DNA from: Tethya wilhelma
Lineage: Eukaryota; Porifera; Demospongiae; Tethyida; Tethyidae
Direction: 5' to 3'
Assembly (NCBI GenBank): GCA_964030475.1
Contig: CAXIPT010000006.1
Coordinates: 1,351,546 to 1,415,545 of the forward strand
DNA: 64,000 nt
The position numbers and the translations under genes are program-made. Each line of letters begins with the position of its first letter. Position 1 is the stretch's first letter. The notes below the pieces were generated by a model. It saw only the letters and a list, made by a program, of their open reading frames with translations, ran no database searches and was not told the DNA's origin. This document shows, piece by piece, positions 11,754-22,588 of the stretch.

Positions 11754-12256
11754 GTGTGTTGTATTTCATTTTCAAGTACTACATTGATCGCTACAACATC
11801 TTTTATGTCTACCAGCCAGCTTCATTCCAAGGGAGGAAGTTCCTTCATAGGACAGCCATCAGCTTTGTGATTTTGGGTGAAGCACATCTACAGCTCTCAA
11901 CACTCTTGTGAATCATCCAACTTGGTAAGTCAGATAATCGAGGCTCTACTGTAGTAACAGCTCAAATGGGTCTTTCAACCAGACAATAGTGAACCAATTA
12001 GTATACGGATTTCACAGTATATGTAGTTACCAGTTGATAAGCTGTATTCAGTACATACAAGTGCACTGAGCGATAGATGATTAACCTGTGCAATGTTCTG
12101 AATTCGTTTCTCATTGGCATTCACCTCTGCCTCAACTTCTTGATGCTTTTAGAACTTCTTTTCAAGGTTAGTGGGGTCTCTGTAGCTTTCATCGTTGGCT
12201 ACTTGGAGCTTCTCGTTGATCCAGTTCTCAGCCTATACATAGTGTGTGTGTGTGTG

Positions 12257-12304
<48 letters not shown>

Positions 12305-14826
12305 ATGTCACACGGTGTCTATGTGTTATGCATGTTTGGTGTCTGTTGTTGTTGTGTAAAGAAATCTGTAGAAGTCAATAGCAAACTCCTCTTAGGGGCT
12401 TTGATTACAGCAAGAAGCCGAATCTAACTTAGTTGAGAGGTTTCTCAATGTCAATAGTATCCTATATATCTCACAGTGGCCATTCATATAAGTTCCATTC
12501 TTCAATCTTTATTCCATACCTATAAGAGCTATGGTCAGACTTAACAAACATGGTTAAAGTGCAAACAGTGTGTACCTGCGGAAAAATTTAAAATATCTAA
12601 ACAATCCCGAGCCTATGGATGCTATTCCCATTCAGGCATATCTATGGAAATTAATGGCTGAATTAGACACTAAGGTGCCTGTCCTTGAGAACTATTGTTA
12701 ACTTGCGTATGTACTAAGATACTGTATACATATGCATTCTACATTTATACTGTAGTTTAAAGTACATAAGATTCAAATCTATTCATATCTACAGGTCGTC
12801 TTGATCCTCGCACTGTCATTCTGATAGTGACATTAACTCTGACTTGTGTTGCCTGTATTGGTGTGATGTTCTTTGGCTGGTTCAAACATCTACTACCACA
12901 ACTGTGACTGAAAATGGGACACAAGGTGTGTGTGTGTGTCTATACGGTGTGGGTGTGTGGGTGTGTAGGTGTGTTGCAATTGGGTGTGTGGGTATGTGGA
13001 GGAGTGTGTGGGTATATATGTGTATCCATGCAGGTTTGTGTTTGTTTTGTGATTGTGAGCTTATATGGATGCAGTTTGTGCACACTATTATTATACATGC
13101 ATACCAGTGATTCTATTATAGCATACATGATAATTATTTGTTGTGCATTATTAAGCACATTTCATGGTTCATTTACCAAGAAATAATACATCTGTAGTGT
13201 AATGGAATGCCTTATGATTACTACCATATAATAGTATAATAGGTACGAGTAATTAAAGAGTAAGTATTTTTTTTATAGAAATGTGACAGCTATAGACATA
13301 CAATTCCATGTGTTCCACTCATAACTGTTAATTCTATAATTAAATGAAGACAAAATGTATATAGGCACCTCAAATTTTTTTTAACTTTAGTCACTATTCT
13401 CTATCCATGACACACATACACACACACACACAGGAGCATTGTGTCTTCTCTACCATTAGAGCCGGAGTCTCACAAGAGGTGGAGGAGGATGATGAAGGTG
13501 AAAAAGAAGAGGCAGAAATCATAGCTAAGGTACGTAAGGCTATAGTAGTATAAGATAGTTGGGGCGAGCCTGAGCGAACATCACATAGTCGTTGCAACTG
13601 TTAAAATTTCTGCTTGCTTGCTTGTTTGTACACATGCAGTGGACACTTTCCATATATTCAAATTGTTCGAACAGTAATATATAATTATGCAGTCCAGATT
13701 ATGTCACATAAAAATATTGAAATTTGGAATTGCGTAATATAAACACCGTAACGTACACGTGGTTCTAAGAAATGCTGCCTTATAAGCTCTTCTTTTATGA
13801 CATTTATACTCAGCCTCTGCATGACATTGTCCATTATAATTGATTTTGGAAAGAATAAACGGGAGAAAATGTAGCTAAATAATTATTACGAAAAATTACT
13901 CGTGCCTTGGCCTTAGACCTCATGGACAGTCACAGATGGCTTCTAGTTCGAGTTCAGGTACAGTTAGCACATCGTTTGTACAGACAGAGCGCTCTTCAAA
14001 AACGACCAGAGAGGATGTGGCAAGGGCATGGCAACTCAAACTGTATGGGTCAAAGGTCATGTCAGACAAGGATGGCGGTTATCTTGATGAATCAAGCGGT
14101 AAATCTGGCGATGAAGCCGTTGAAGCACAAAAAAAAGAGGACAGTTGTGTTTCTACCTGATCACAAATGATTGTATTTACAGTTGTGAGTCTCAAAATCA
14201 GGAATAATAATAGAAATTAAAAGAATAATAGGAAAATTAGCAGGAATAATGTGGTTATTTCAAGGCAGTGCTAAATGGAATAACGCTCAAATTTTTGAGC
14301 ACTTAGCCTCAAGCCTAGTCTTCAAACACCTCAAGGCTCCAGCAGCCATGACTCACGAGATTCGGCATAAGCACATACGCATGCCTACCTCTACCCTTGA
14401 GGCCGCAGATCTATACCTATGCAGGCTTGCCCCATGATAGTAATATCCTTGTCACTGCAAAACATTATCAGTACTAGAATACATGACTCTGTGGTAGTGG
14501 TGTACAGGCATAGAAAGCAGGAAGTTTACCTAAAGCATGATCATGGTAATGATAACTTGAAACACAAGAATGCTTACTAATGCTATTTTGTACACACAAG
14601 AATGCTTACTAGGTACTCATGCAATCACAGGTGTATATAGCTTGGTAGGAAATCCCATGGAGTTGAGTAATTGTTTGTGCATCGGCATGAATCTATATAT
14701 AGTTCCATTATAGTTCCGTCATTTTCTAGTAGAAGCTAATGTTATGATTGCTAAAAAGGCATATAATTTTGTACGTGCCCTTATAATGGTGTGCTCTGTC
14801 CATCTCGAAAAAACTACAAACTAAAT

Positions 14827-14876
<50 letters not shown>

Positions 14877-15082
14877 CTCCACAGGGATCCTATATCCCCC
14901 CTATCCTCCAAGAAGCTCCTCCCCAATCTCTCAACGACAACTCCCTCACAGGTTATGGCTACCAATCCTTCGGCAACACGGACCTCATGGGACGACGAAG
15001 TCCCCTGTCCTCTCCTCTCAGTGGCACCACCCAGTTGAGAAGACCGGGCAAGGTGAACAACGCTTTCACGTCCTCCAAATAA
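11754..15082 (+). pseudogene. TMEM63/CSC1-like cation channel, 3' exons, possibly broken
   Basis: TMEM63/OSCA/CSC1 proteins are mechanically gated cation channels in animal membranes. The exon 11754-11924 reads VLYFIFKYYIDRYNIFYVYQ and continues to a QGRKFLHRTAISFVILG stretch, matching the late membrane segments with the DRYN motif. Its donor (CTTG/GTAAGT) joins in phase to the exon starting at 12795, giving GRLDPRTVILIVTLTLTCVA and then FFGWFKHLL, another membrane helix. An in-frame TGA at 11909-11911 interrupts the first exon, and a second TGA follows the helix unless the donor CT/GTGACT is used. Possible tail exons are 13433-13530 (acidic), 13917-14160 (Ser-rich) and 14885-15082 (starts SYIPPILQEAPP, ends in a stop), but their phases do not all join. 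The N-terminal half is absent from the window. Either a decaying copy or a gene with sequence errors. Confidence 0.5.
12086..12232 (-). pseudogene. Isolated spectrin-repeat exon, antisense in an intron
   Basis: The minus strand gives AENWINEKLQVANDESYRDP, then a short linker, then KHQEVEAEVNANEKRIQNIA. This is the helix A to B region of a spectrin repeat, closest by eye to alpha-spectrin (W-I-x-E-K, D-P-T-N-L, K-H-Q-x-x-E-A-E). The segment is exactly 49 codons, bounded by an acceptor (TATAG) and a donor (CAG/GTTAAT), both phase 0, so it looks like a real exon. It carries one in-frame TAA at codon 28. No other spectrin exons are visible nearby. It lies in the intron between the two TMEM63-like membrane exons, next to a TG microsatellite. 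Confidence 0.6.
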
Positions 15083-15746
15083 GAAAGCTTCCGCTTCAGA
15101 ACGAAGCATTAATTGTCAAATCAAAGCTACTGTATGTCAGGTGTGAGCAAGCCGGGGAACGGAGGGCATGCATGGATATTAACAATTAACAGTTTCTTGA
15201 AGTTTCTCGTCTAGGAACTTCATGATTATTACAATAATATTATAGGACAAATTCAATTTGTAATTTAGTTATTTATTTTTTTTTTACATGATCAAGGTAT
15301 TATTGAATCATGATTCATGCACATTGTAAAATAACATCAATTATTTTCATTGGTAATTTTTTATGGCCTATACTGTGAGTTTTGTGTATGTAAGAATCGA
15401 AAATGTTGTGATTAATATAGAACTTAGTACATTGCATTATACCTGTGAGTGTACATGTCCTGCCAATATACAAAGCATTGTTAATAATTAATTTTTATTG
15501 TGCATAATAATAATACACGAGATACAAAACCATTATACAGTGGCATATACTAGTAACTATTGTGCTGGCCAATGACAACACTACATAATTAAATTATAAT
15601 AATTATCTAAGGATCTGTCCATGTTCAACTGACTAAGTTAAATGTATGGCATTGTGCAAGCTAAGCATTGATCTACGTATATTATTGTAGCATCTTATAA
15701 TGTTCAATCATAAGACATAATTATAACATAATTGTTACGTACAGTG
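15083..15746. other. Convergent intergenic region
   Basis: The plus-strand TMEM63-like tail and the minus-strand beta-helix gene end toward each other across about 660 bp of AT-rich DNA. I see no coding signal, only poly-T and AT runs that could hold the polyadenylation signals of both genes. Confidence 0.6.
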
Positions 15747-18700
15747 TTAGTAGTCCAGTAGAGGTTCTCTCAATTGAATATCAACAGTGGTACTAGTACA
15801 CTGTGTACTATGATACTCCTCAGAGCTCTTCTCGTGAATATTGTCTGTGGGTGGACTATATTCAGTATTTTGATCATTGGGATCTGTGTTTGTTTCACTT
15901 TTTGTAATCAAAGCCTCCATAAAGAATTTTAGATCGTTTATGTTTTTGGGACATCTCTTGAGTTTATCAATGTTTGGGTTGCCCTTTAGAAAACAACATT
16001 GAAATATCTCTTTCAGTATGATAAAGACAAACGTGATGAATGCAATACTAACGGATGTGTTTGTGACAGCACTCTGACTCTTACTCAAATAGATGTGGTA
16101 AAATGTAGCCACGGAAAGCACACCTAGATTCAAAATGAACGAAAGTTCCATAAGGTTGTTCGTCTTTGTCTTGTAAACTCCTCCAACTAGGGACAGGTAT
16201 ACACACATGGTCACAATAACTATGCAAATTGTGACCAAATTCACAGCAGGGCTGTTGTGGACATTGAGTGAGAAGACTAGAAAGAGTAGGACTCGAACTA
16301 GCAGCAGTAGTCCAGTCCAGTAGCGATGGTTGTCCTTGTAAGGGCCAGTGTAAGCATCAAAGAGAGGTTTCAGCCTGTTCACCCAGAACAGGAGACGATG
16401 TTCACTCCATTTTTGTAGCCACTGTATTGTGAGGAGGATGGCTGTGTAGGGAAGTGAGAGGAAGAGAAGAAGAAGGAGAGCTGCTATGAAGAGAGGGATG
16501 TGCTTTCCTTCCAGGTAGTCCACATTGCCATCTTTAAGCCATACTTTTGTGTAGTTACCATCAGGATAATTGAGAGGTGTTTGCTGGAATGCTGTGATGA
16601 TGATTTGAAGTAGCTTTGCATACGAAAGAAGAAACAGTGTAGCTAAAACTGGAACAGCATTTTTACCACATAGCTTAGCAATTGTATCAAATCGTCGACT
16701 TAGAAGAATAATAGCTATCACAATGAACCATATGTACAATGGAAAGACAAATTGGAGCCATGTTTTAGCATAGGCATCCATTCCATCATAAAAACATGCC
16801 TCAATACCAAAGTCCAGATTGATCCAAGCTATAAACCAACTAAGAAAGGAGTTAGTAGTTTTTTGAGAAAAGAAAACGACCTGGTTAGCTCGTACAATGT
16901 TGGCATAAAAGATGAGTCCATTGATTGCACCAACCGTAATCGTAAGATTACACAAGAAGACCAAAGTGACTAAAATTAGACCCAATAGGGCAAAGACAGG
17001 AGTCAGCAACAGCCAGACGTGGGAACACTTTTTACAATTAGATGTCCCAAATGTACTACTCAATCCAGGACGACAAGCTCCACACAATACATTGGTACGA
17101 TTGAAGGCACATTGATTGTCAGGGAAACGTAAATCAAGAACTTGCTTTTCTTTTATGCAGTAGTCTAATGGGCAATGATCATGAACAATAACATTGTTTT
17201 GTTGGTCACCATGACTTGTTGTTTCATTGATCCATTTTCTAGGAGTACGAAAAATTGTATTTAGTGATGTCATGTCACACTGAATGTCATGATCAAAAAG
17301 CACATGTTGGCAAATACATCTCTTTAAGGTTTTATTGAGTGTAAAACCAGGGGCACAAGATTTGAGGGTAATGCTGATAGCAACCTGTTCAAACTGTTCA
17401 GTAAAGTTTGGTCGCCGTTCAAGATCAGTGCTCTGGATAAAGTCGACGCTTGGAGCATAATCTTCAACAACAGATAGCAAAAATCTTTCTTGATGGTTTA
17501 CAGTCAGAATTTCATATGATACTGGGGTACAATGTACAGCAACATTTCTTAATTGCCTTCTATTACCAAACTCCACAGTACTAGTGACAAACTCTAACAC
17601 AGATGACTGTTCGTTTGGCTCAAACTCAGCTTGTACCACTGCTGGCACAGGTCCTAGTCTTTGACCAACTGCGACTGCTTCAATTACGAATGTCTCGCCA
17701 TGAAAAAGCTCAACAGAAAAGTTTGACACACTGCAATCGGGAATATCATTGTGACAAATACATACTCGAGTAGGGTTAGAACTTATTATGGAGGTAATGG
17801 TATTGTTTTGAATGTCCTCTTGAAAGTGGAAAAAAGGTGAGATTGTGAAGTAGAAATGCTTTGTAAAATCAAACCAATCTATCCATCCTCCATACAGTGT
17901 TCTTCCAGCAATACCAGCGGTATTGTCAATGAATTCTAGCCTGGGAACGGATGAAGTATCATCACCAACAATGATACTGATGAATGGCAGGGATAGTTTC
18001 TTCAAGGTTTTGTCTAGGTATCCTGAATCATCTACAAAAATTGCACCTCCTCTTTCTTTAGCTTCATTCCGTTCGAATATCATTGTTGTTCTACTGAAAG
18101 TGAACACAAATTGAGAGTTTTCGTACAATGCTACTGCTCCACCATTTCCACCCCCTCGGTTCTCAATAAAAGCTAGACTTGAAGTCTGATTAAATGTGAC
18201 GGTAGACCTAATCAGAATAACGGCTCCTGTTAAAGGTCCTGAATTTCTTTCGAAGTGAAGGTGATTATTTTCGTGCACCTGTAGCATAGAATCTCTGATA
18301 CATAGTGCAGTCCCTAAGCAAAAATTGTTTTGCTTTCGAAATCTGATTGTAGCAAGAGTATTGTTGGAAAACTCAACTGTGGTGTTAGGACTAAAATTCA
18401 TTGTGCTTTGGACAATAACGACTCCTCCAGATCCAGTGTTGTTGTGGATCCACAGTCGGCTGCTAATCTTTATGGTTGAGTGGAATACCCTCATAGAGAA
18501 ACGCCCAACATTTTCAATTAACGTAACATTATCTAATTCAGCATTTCTCATGCCCCAAATGGTTACAGCAGACCAGGCTGTACTGCTGGCAATCCTTGAG
18601 CTTTTAAATTTTATGGTGTTGTTAGTGTCAGGTCCAGGAGAGAGTGAATTGAACCAGGTGTGTTCTATGTCAAGTGGTGCATTCAGAAAATGTGAATCCT

Positions 18701-19313
18701 CAACAAGAATATCGAAACTGTGCTCTTCCCTTATTTCAATCCGTAGTCCTTCTTGGGCTCTACTTGATATGTTTGAGTCTTCTGGCAATTGACTAAAATA
18801 CATATTTAACTCTGAAATTTTTAGTCTAAGAGGTTGCAATCTAGTCTTTCCTGTACGATCTGGCAAAAAGATTTCCATACCCATGTGAACTAAATCCAAG
18901 CAAGTGATACTGAATGTCCCACTTGCATATATCCCATATTCACGGTTGTTTATAGCAGCTGTACTTGCTCTCTTGTGACTAATCGAGATATTTCGAATGT
19001 GGACATTAACTGAATTCAATAAGCGAATTGTGACTGTTGCATAAAAATATGTATTGAAATTGAAAGTGCAGCTACCATCAATGGTCATATTCGCAAGGGT
19101 TAGGTTATTAACACCAATGAAGTCAAATCCTGAACTTTCAGAGCACTTTATCACAGGATACTTGTATTGTCCTCCTGTATCATCGTACACTCCTACTATG
19201 GCAATGTTATCGGTTAAAGTTGAATGGACGACTCCAGGTCGAGTGACATTGTGAACCCCATGAAGTAAAGTGACAGTTGTGTTGGACCTAATATTAATGT
19301 ACATCAGTCCCAC
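15747..19313 (-). CDS. Large beta-helix ectodomain, multi-pass membrane protein (receptor-like), 5' incomplete
   Basis: One exon of 1188 codons. The first ~640 residues look like a right-handed parallel beta-helix: irregular repeats rich in Asn, Ile, Phe and Gly with many N-glycosylation sites, and phrases such as FNQTSSLAFIENRGGGNGGA followed by ERGGAIFVD. A Cys-rich stalk follows (about 670-762; CAPGF, CICQ, LCGACRPGLS, CKKCS). From about 764 to 1120 there are eight or nine hydrophobic segments, then a polar tail ending in REPLLDY. The frame stays open upstream of 19313 into EIPLYAPRRPAQCYTLVG, and 19313 itself is GTG. The real start and signal peptide are therefore on an earlier exon, probably joined at an acceptor near 19380. 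I associate this architecture with expanded sponge families of unknown function; a surface recognition or adhesion role is inference. Confidence 0.75.
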   Translation of the reverse strand: MGLMYINIRSNTTVTLLHGVHNVTRPGVVHSTLTDNIAIVGVYDDTGGQYKYPVIKCSESSGFDFIGVNNLTLANMTIDGSCTFNFNTYFYATVTIRLLNSVNVHIRNISISHKRASTAAINNREYGIYASGTFSITCLDLVHMGMEIFLPDRTGKTRLQPLRLKISELNMYFSQLPEDSNISSRAQEGLRIEIREEHSFDILVEDSHFLNAPLDIEHTWFNSLSPGPDTNNTIKFKSSRIASSTAWSAVTIWGMRNAELDNVTLIENVGRFSMRVFHSTIKISSRLWIHNNTGSGGVVIVQSTMNFSPNTTVEFSNNTLATIRFRKQNNFCLGTALCIRDSMLQVHENNHLHFERNSGPLTGAVILIRSTVTFNQTSSLAFIENRGGGNGGAVALYENSQFVFTFSRTTMIFERNEAKERGGAIFVDDSGYLDKTLKKLSLPFISIIVGDDTSSVPRLEFIDNTAGIAGRTLYGGWIDWFDFTKHFYFTISPFFHFQEDIQNNTITSIISSNPTRVCICHNDIPDCSVSNFSVELFHGETFVIEAVAVGQRLGPVPAVVQAEFEPNEQSSVLEFVTSTVEFGNRRQLRNVAVHCTPVSYEILTVNHQERFLLSVVEDYAPSVDFIQSTDLERRPNFTEQFEQVAISITLKSCAPGFTLNKTLKRCICQHVLFDHDIQCDMTSLNTIFRTPRKWINETTSHGDQQNNVIVHDHCPLDYCIKEKQVLDLRFPDNQCAFNRTNVLCGACRPGLSSTFGTSNCKKCSHVWLLLTPVFALLGLILVTLVFLCNLTITVGAINGLIFYANIVRANQVVFFSQKTTNSFLSWFIAWINLDFGIEACFYDGMDAYAKTWLQFVFPLYIWFIVIAIILLSRRFDTIAKLCGKNAVPVLATLFLLSYAKLLQIIITAFQQTPLNYPDGNYTKVWLKDGNVDYLEGKHIPLFIAALLLLLFLSLPYTAILLTIQWLQKWSEHRLLFWVNRLKPLFDAYTGPYKDNHRYWTGLLLLVRVLLFLVFSLNVHNSPAVNLVTICIVIVTMCVYLSLVGGVYKTKTNNLMELSFILNLGVLSVATFYHIYLSKSQSAVTNTSVSIAFITFVFIILKEIFQCCFLKGNPNIDKLKRCPKNINDLKFFMEALITKSETNTDPNDQNTEYSPPTDNIHEKSSEEYHSTQCTSTTVDIQLREPLLDY

Positions 19314-19319
19314 AAGAGT

Positions 19320-20135
19320 GTAACACTGAGCTGGTCTCCTGGGGCATAGAGAGGTATTTCTATTAGGTTATTTAATAAAAGACTTAAAATAAGGATTTGA
19401 AGTATCGATCAACAACATATCATAAAATTATATATAGACACAGGACTATAATATGTAGTTGGATAGTAAACAAGGATCAGAATAACTATTTGGCACATAT
19501 TCTGTACAACTGAAAATAAACAATTGTACATTTGTGAGTTTTGAATAACATAAACACTGCAATCATGCATGCCTAGCCTTCAGTGGTAGGACAAACAATG
19601 TCATCCTAAAACAACCATGCTTTTAAGTCAGGAACAATAAACTTAATTCAAACTTCATGATGCATTAACATACACAGATCATAGGAATAAGGGTGAAAAA
19701 CAGGTGTCCTCTATAATCATAATAGTGATCAACCCATGATGGATAAATGATCGACTCATGAAGGTCCATTCAGCTATATATACACCAAATAAACCTTATA
19801 TAGGCTAATAACTATACAGAAATAATATTGCACACATAGCATGCATAACTTGGGTTACTAAGTTAACATAACTCAAAATAAGACGGCATGAATCACACAA
19901 TATTTTTTTACTAAGCCACACCACTGTAATATGTGCATGCATGCAAAGCTAAGAAGCATAATTATGCATGCACATACATATATAAGTATGACAATGGGCG
20001 TGGGGGAAAAAAAGAGAAAAACCCTCACAATAATTATTTTATTCAATGTGGGTACATTAAGTTATATGACTTGCATATACAGTACGATACTTTTAAGGGT
20101 TACGATTCAGAAGTCAGTTACAAATTATGGTTCAT
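19320..20135. other. Upstream region of the beta-helix gene
   Basis: About 800 bp separate the beta-helix exon from the 3' end of the six-exon TRAF gene on the same strand. A first exon encoding a signal peptide should lie here or be spliced across from further away, but I could not identify one with confidence. The short open frames at 19931-20148 have no domain. Confidence 0.4.
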
Positions 20136-22514
20136 TCACTTAAACTGATCAGGTCCAGTAGTCCCATCCGGAGGTTCTGCGATAACCTGAAAGTAGATGG
20201 TGTCATTTCGTACAAACTCAGAGCTATCCAGAACCTCCTGTCGAGAAAATTCCGGAAATCCAGATGCAACGTTAAATGTCTCAATAGGTTTACGGAAACT
20301 ACCCGACTCAGCATTCGGAAGGAATTTGTGAGTGATAGAGCGTTCCGGAACTAGGGGGTATTCCTGGTTGATTAGTCGTAACGTGATCTTGTGAGAGAAC
20401 GGCCACTTTAGGAGGTCATCATACTCCGACTTCATGATCACCAGGAAGAGAGAGATGTGGGTATCCTTTCCAGTACCATCACCATTGAGGTAGGCACGAA
20501 GACAAATCCTAAAAAATTAATGAAATCATGGCATTAATTCCAGTGGGGGGAGGGGCAAAAATGAGAAAGTAGACTAAGTTCGCACCATGTTAACTTTAAA
20601 AGGTCATTATACATGCATGGTGCTTCAAATAAAGTGCCATAGTCTAATCCCACTGGCTTGCCCAACTGTATATCATACATACGGTAATATATATAGTAGG
20701 AATGGGCCGACTGTCCCATAGACACAATAAAAAATGTTGGCCACCATAAAAATCTAGTCCAACAAAATTAAACCTTCAAAGTTGCTCAGAAGCTCTCACT
20801 GACAGATTACCAACTGCATACAAGTCCTATATAAAACTCACAAAAACTTTCTGCAGCACTTGTAGAGAGCACTAGTGGGAAGCCACCATAGTGCCATTTT
20901 TGTTCTTCTAACTTACGTACTTACTTACTTACTTATGTACTTACGTACTTCCTAACTGACTTACTTGAAAAGAATTTCTAGAGACCCAGAATGTGTTGAG
21001 CCAACTTTGACAGCACAAAGTAAGTTCTTTTCATGGGTACTACATTCCTTGATACTCATTTTTATCATAAATAGGCCTAAACAAAAACTAGAAAGCCTTA
21101 AAACTTAGCGTATAAATTCATGTACTACAATGCAGCCATCTTTGTAGGTAGAGTTCAAAGGTCATTATCTATTCACGTGGAATTTATGCGCATGCGCATG
21201 CGCATTAGCCTCCTCCAGAATAATGTAGTGTATGTAGCTGCTATATACTCGGGCTTTTTGTAGGGACTAATCAGTCTATGATAGTTTCTACACTATAGTG
21301 TTAAAAAAAGTGAATGAACAAGAAGTAAAAATTTCAAAAAATAAATAGTGTAGGAATGGGCAGTGCGATAAAAAGTACAGTAGAATCTCGATTATCCGAA
21401 CACCTCGGGGCACAGCCTAACTTCAAGCATTCGGAAAACCGAATTTGTTCGGATAACTGAAGCAATAAAATTACGCTTGTTTTTGTCTTCCAGCTCTGTT
21501 TGGATAATCGAGGGTTCGGATAAGCGAGGTTCGGATAATCGAGGTTCTACTGTATTGGAACAATTAAGGCATGGTCTCAATTTCGGCACATGACTACTTC
21601 ATTTTTATGCCCAACTCTCGGTCGGCAGTCTAGTTTAAGTTATATACCTGTCTGTTATAGTTTACTCCATTGCTTTAGTAGCCAAGTAATTAGCTACAGT
21701 ACTGAGAAATTTGAACCAATGCAATAATGATAAGCTACGGTACAATTGTACAGATCATAGCAACACAACACTGAAAATCCATATGAAGGATCAAGAATAA
21801 AAATGAAGTAGTCATGTGCCAAAATTGAGACAATGCCTTGTTCCATTACTTTTTACAGCACTGCCCATTCCTACACTATTTATTATTTGAAATTTTTACT
21901 ACTTGTAAGAACAAACAACTACAGGTCACTATCAATCTCTAAATTATGTTCAAATTTGTTAAGCCAGCCAAAAAAAAAAAACAAAAAAAAACAATAAGTG
22001 GGTGTTAACAACCTCAAAGTAAACATATGATTGATCAAGGTAGCACACCTGGTCCACAAATATGTTAAAAAACATCATGACATTGTGTGCTTTACTTGAT
22101 TTCTTATTACATATCTGTCTATGCTAAGCCCTCGTTTGTACACCATGCACCTTTGCGGTTTTAGTAGTACTGTACAAAAGAATGAATAGAAATTTGTGAT
22201 GTTTGACCAACAGCCAGTAAGTAGGAGCCAAAACACTGTCAAAATCAGCGTCAATGCATGAGTGATGTTGAGTAGACCTCAAATGTTTGGCTCACTGGGC
22301 GAGCTGATGCCAAACAGAGTTAAGCCCTGAGTCTTTGCAGGGAGAGATGCAAAGGATTGAACTACTATTCACACTATAAATCATTGTCATGCAACTGCAT
22401 GGTTATATCTGATATACATTGAAGCAAACATGGCCAAAAATAGTACATTAATTTTAACCACTCATTAACTCTTGGTGCACTTGCACAGCAAGGTTTTACG
22501 GTAGTCGTTTTGTC

Positions 22515-22588
<74 letters not shown>

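Noticed and set aside
12077..12427. 116-codon plus-strand frame
   Set aside because: It is antisense to the spectrin exon and then runs through a TG microsatellite.
18325..18792. 155-codon plus-strand frame
   Set aside because: Shadow of the beta-helix gene on the opposite strand.
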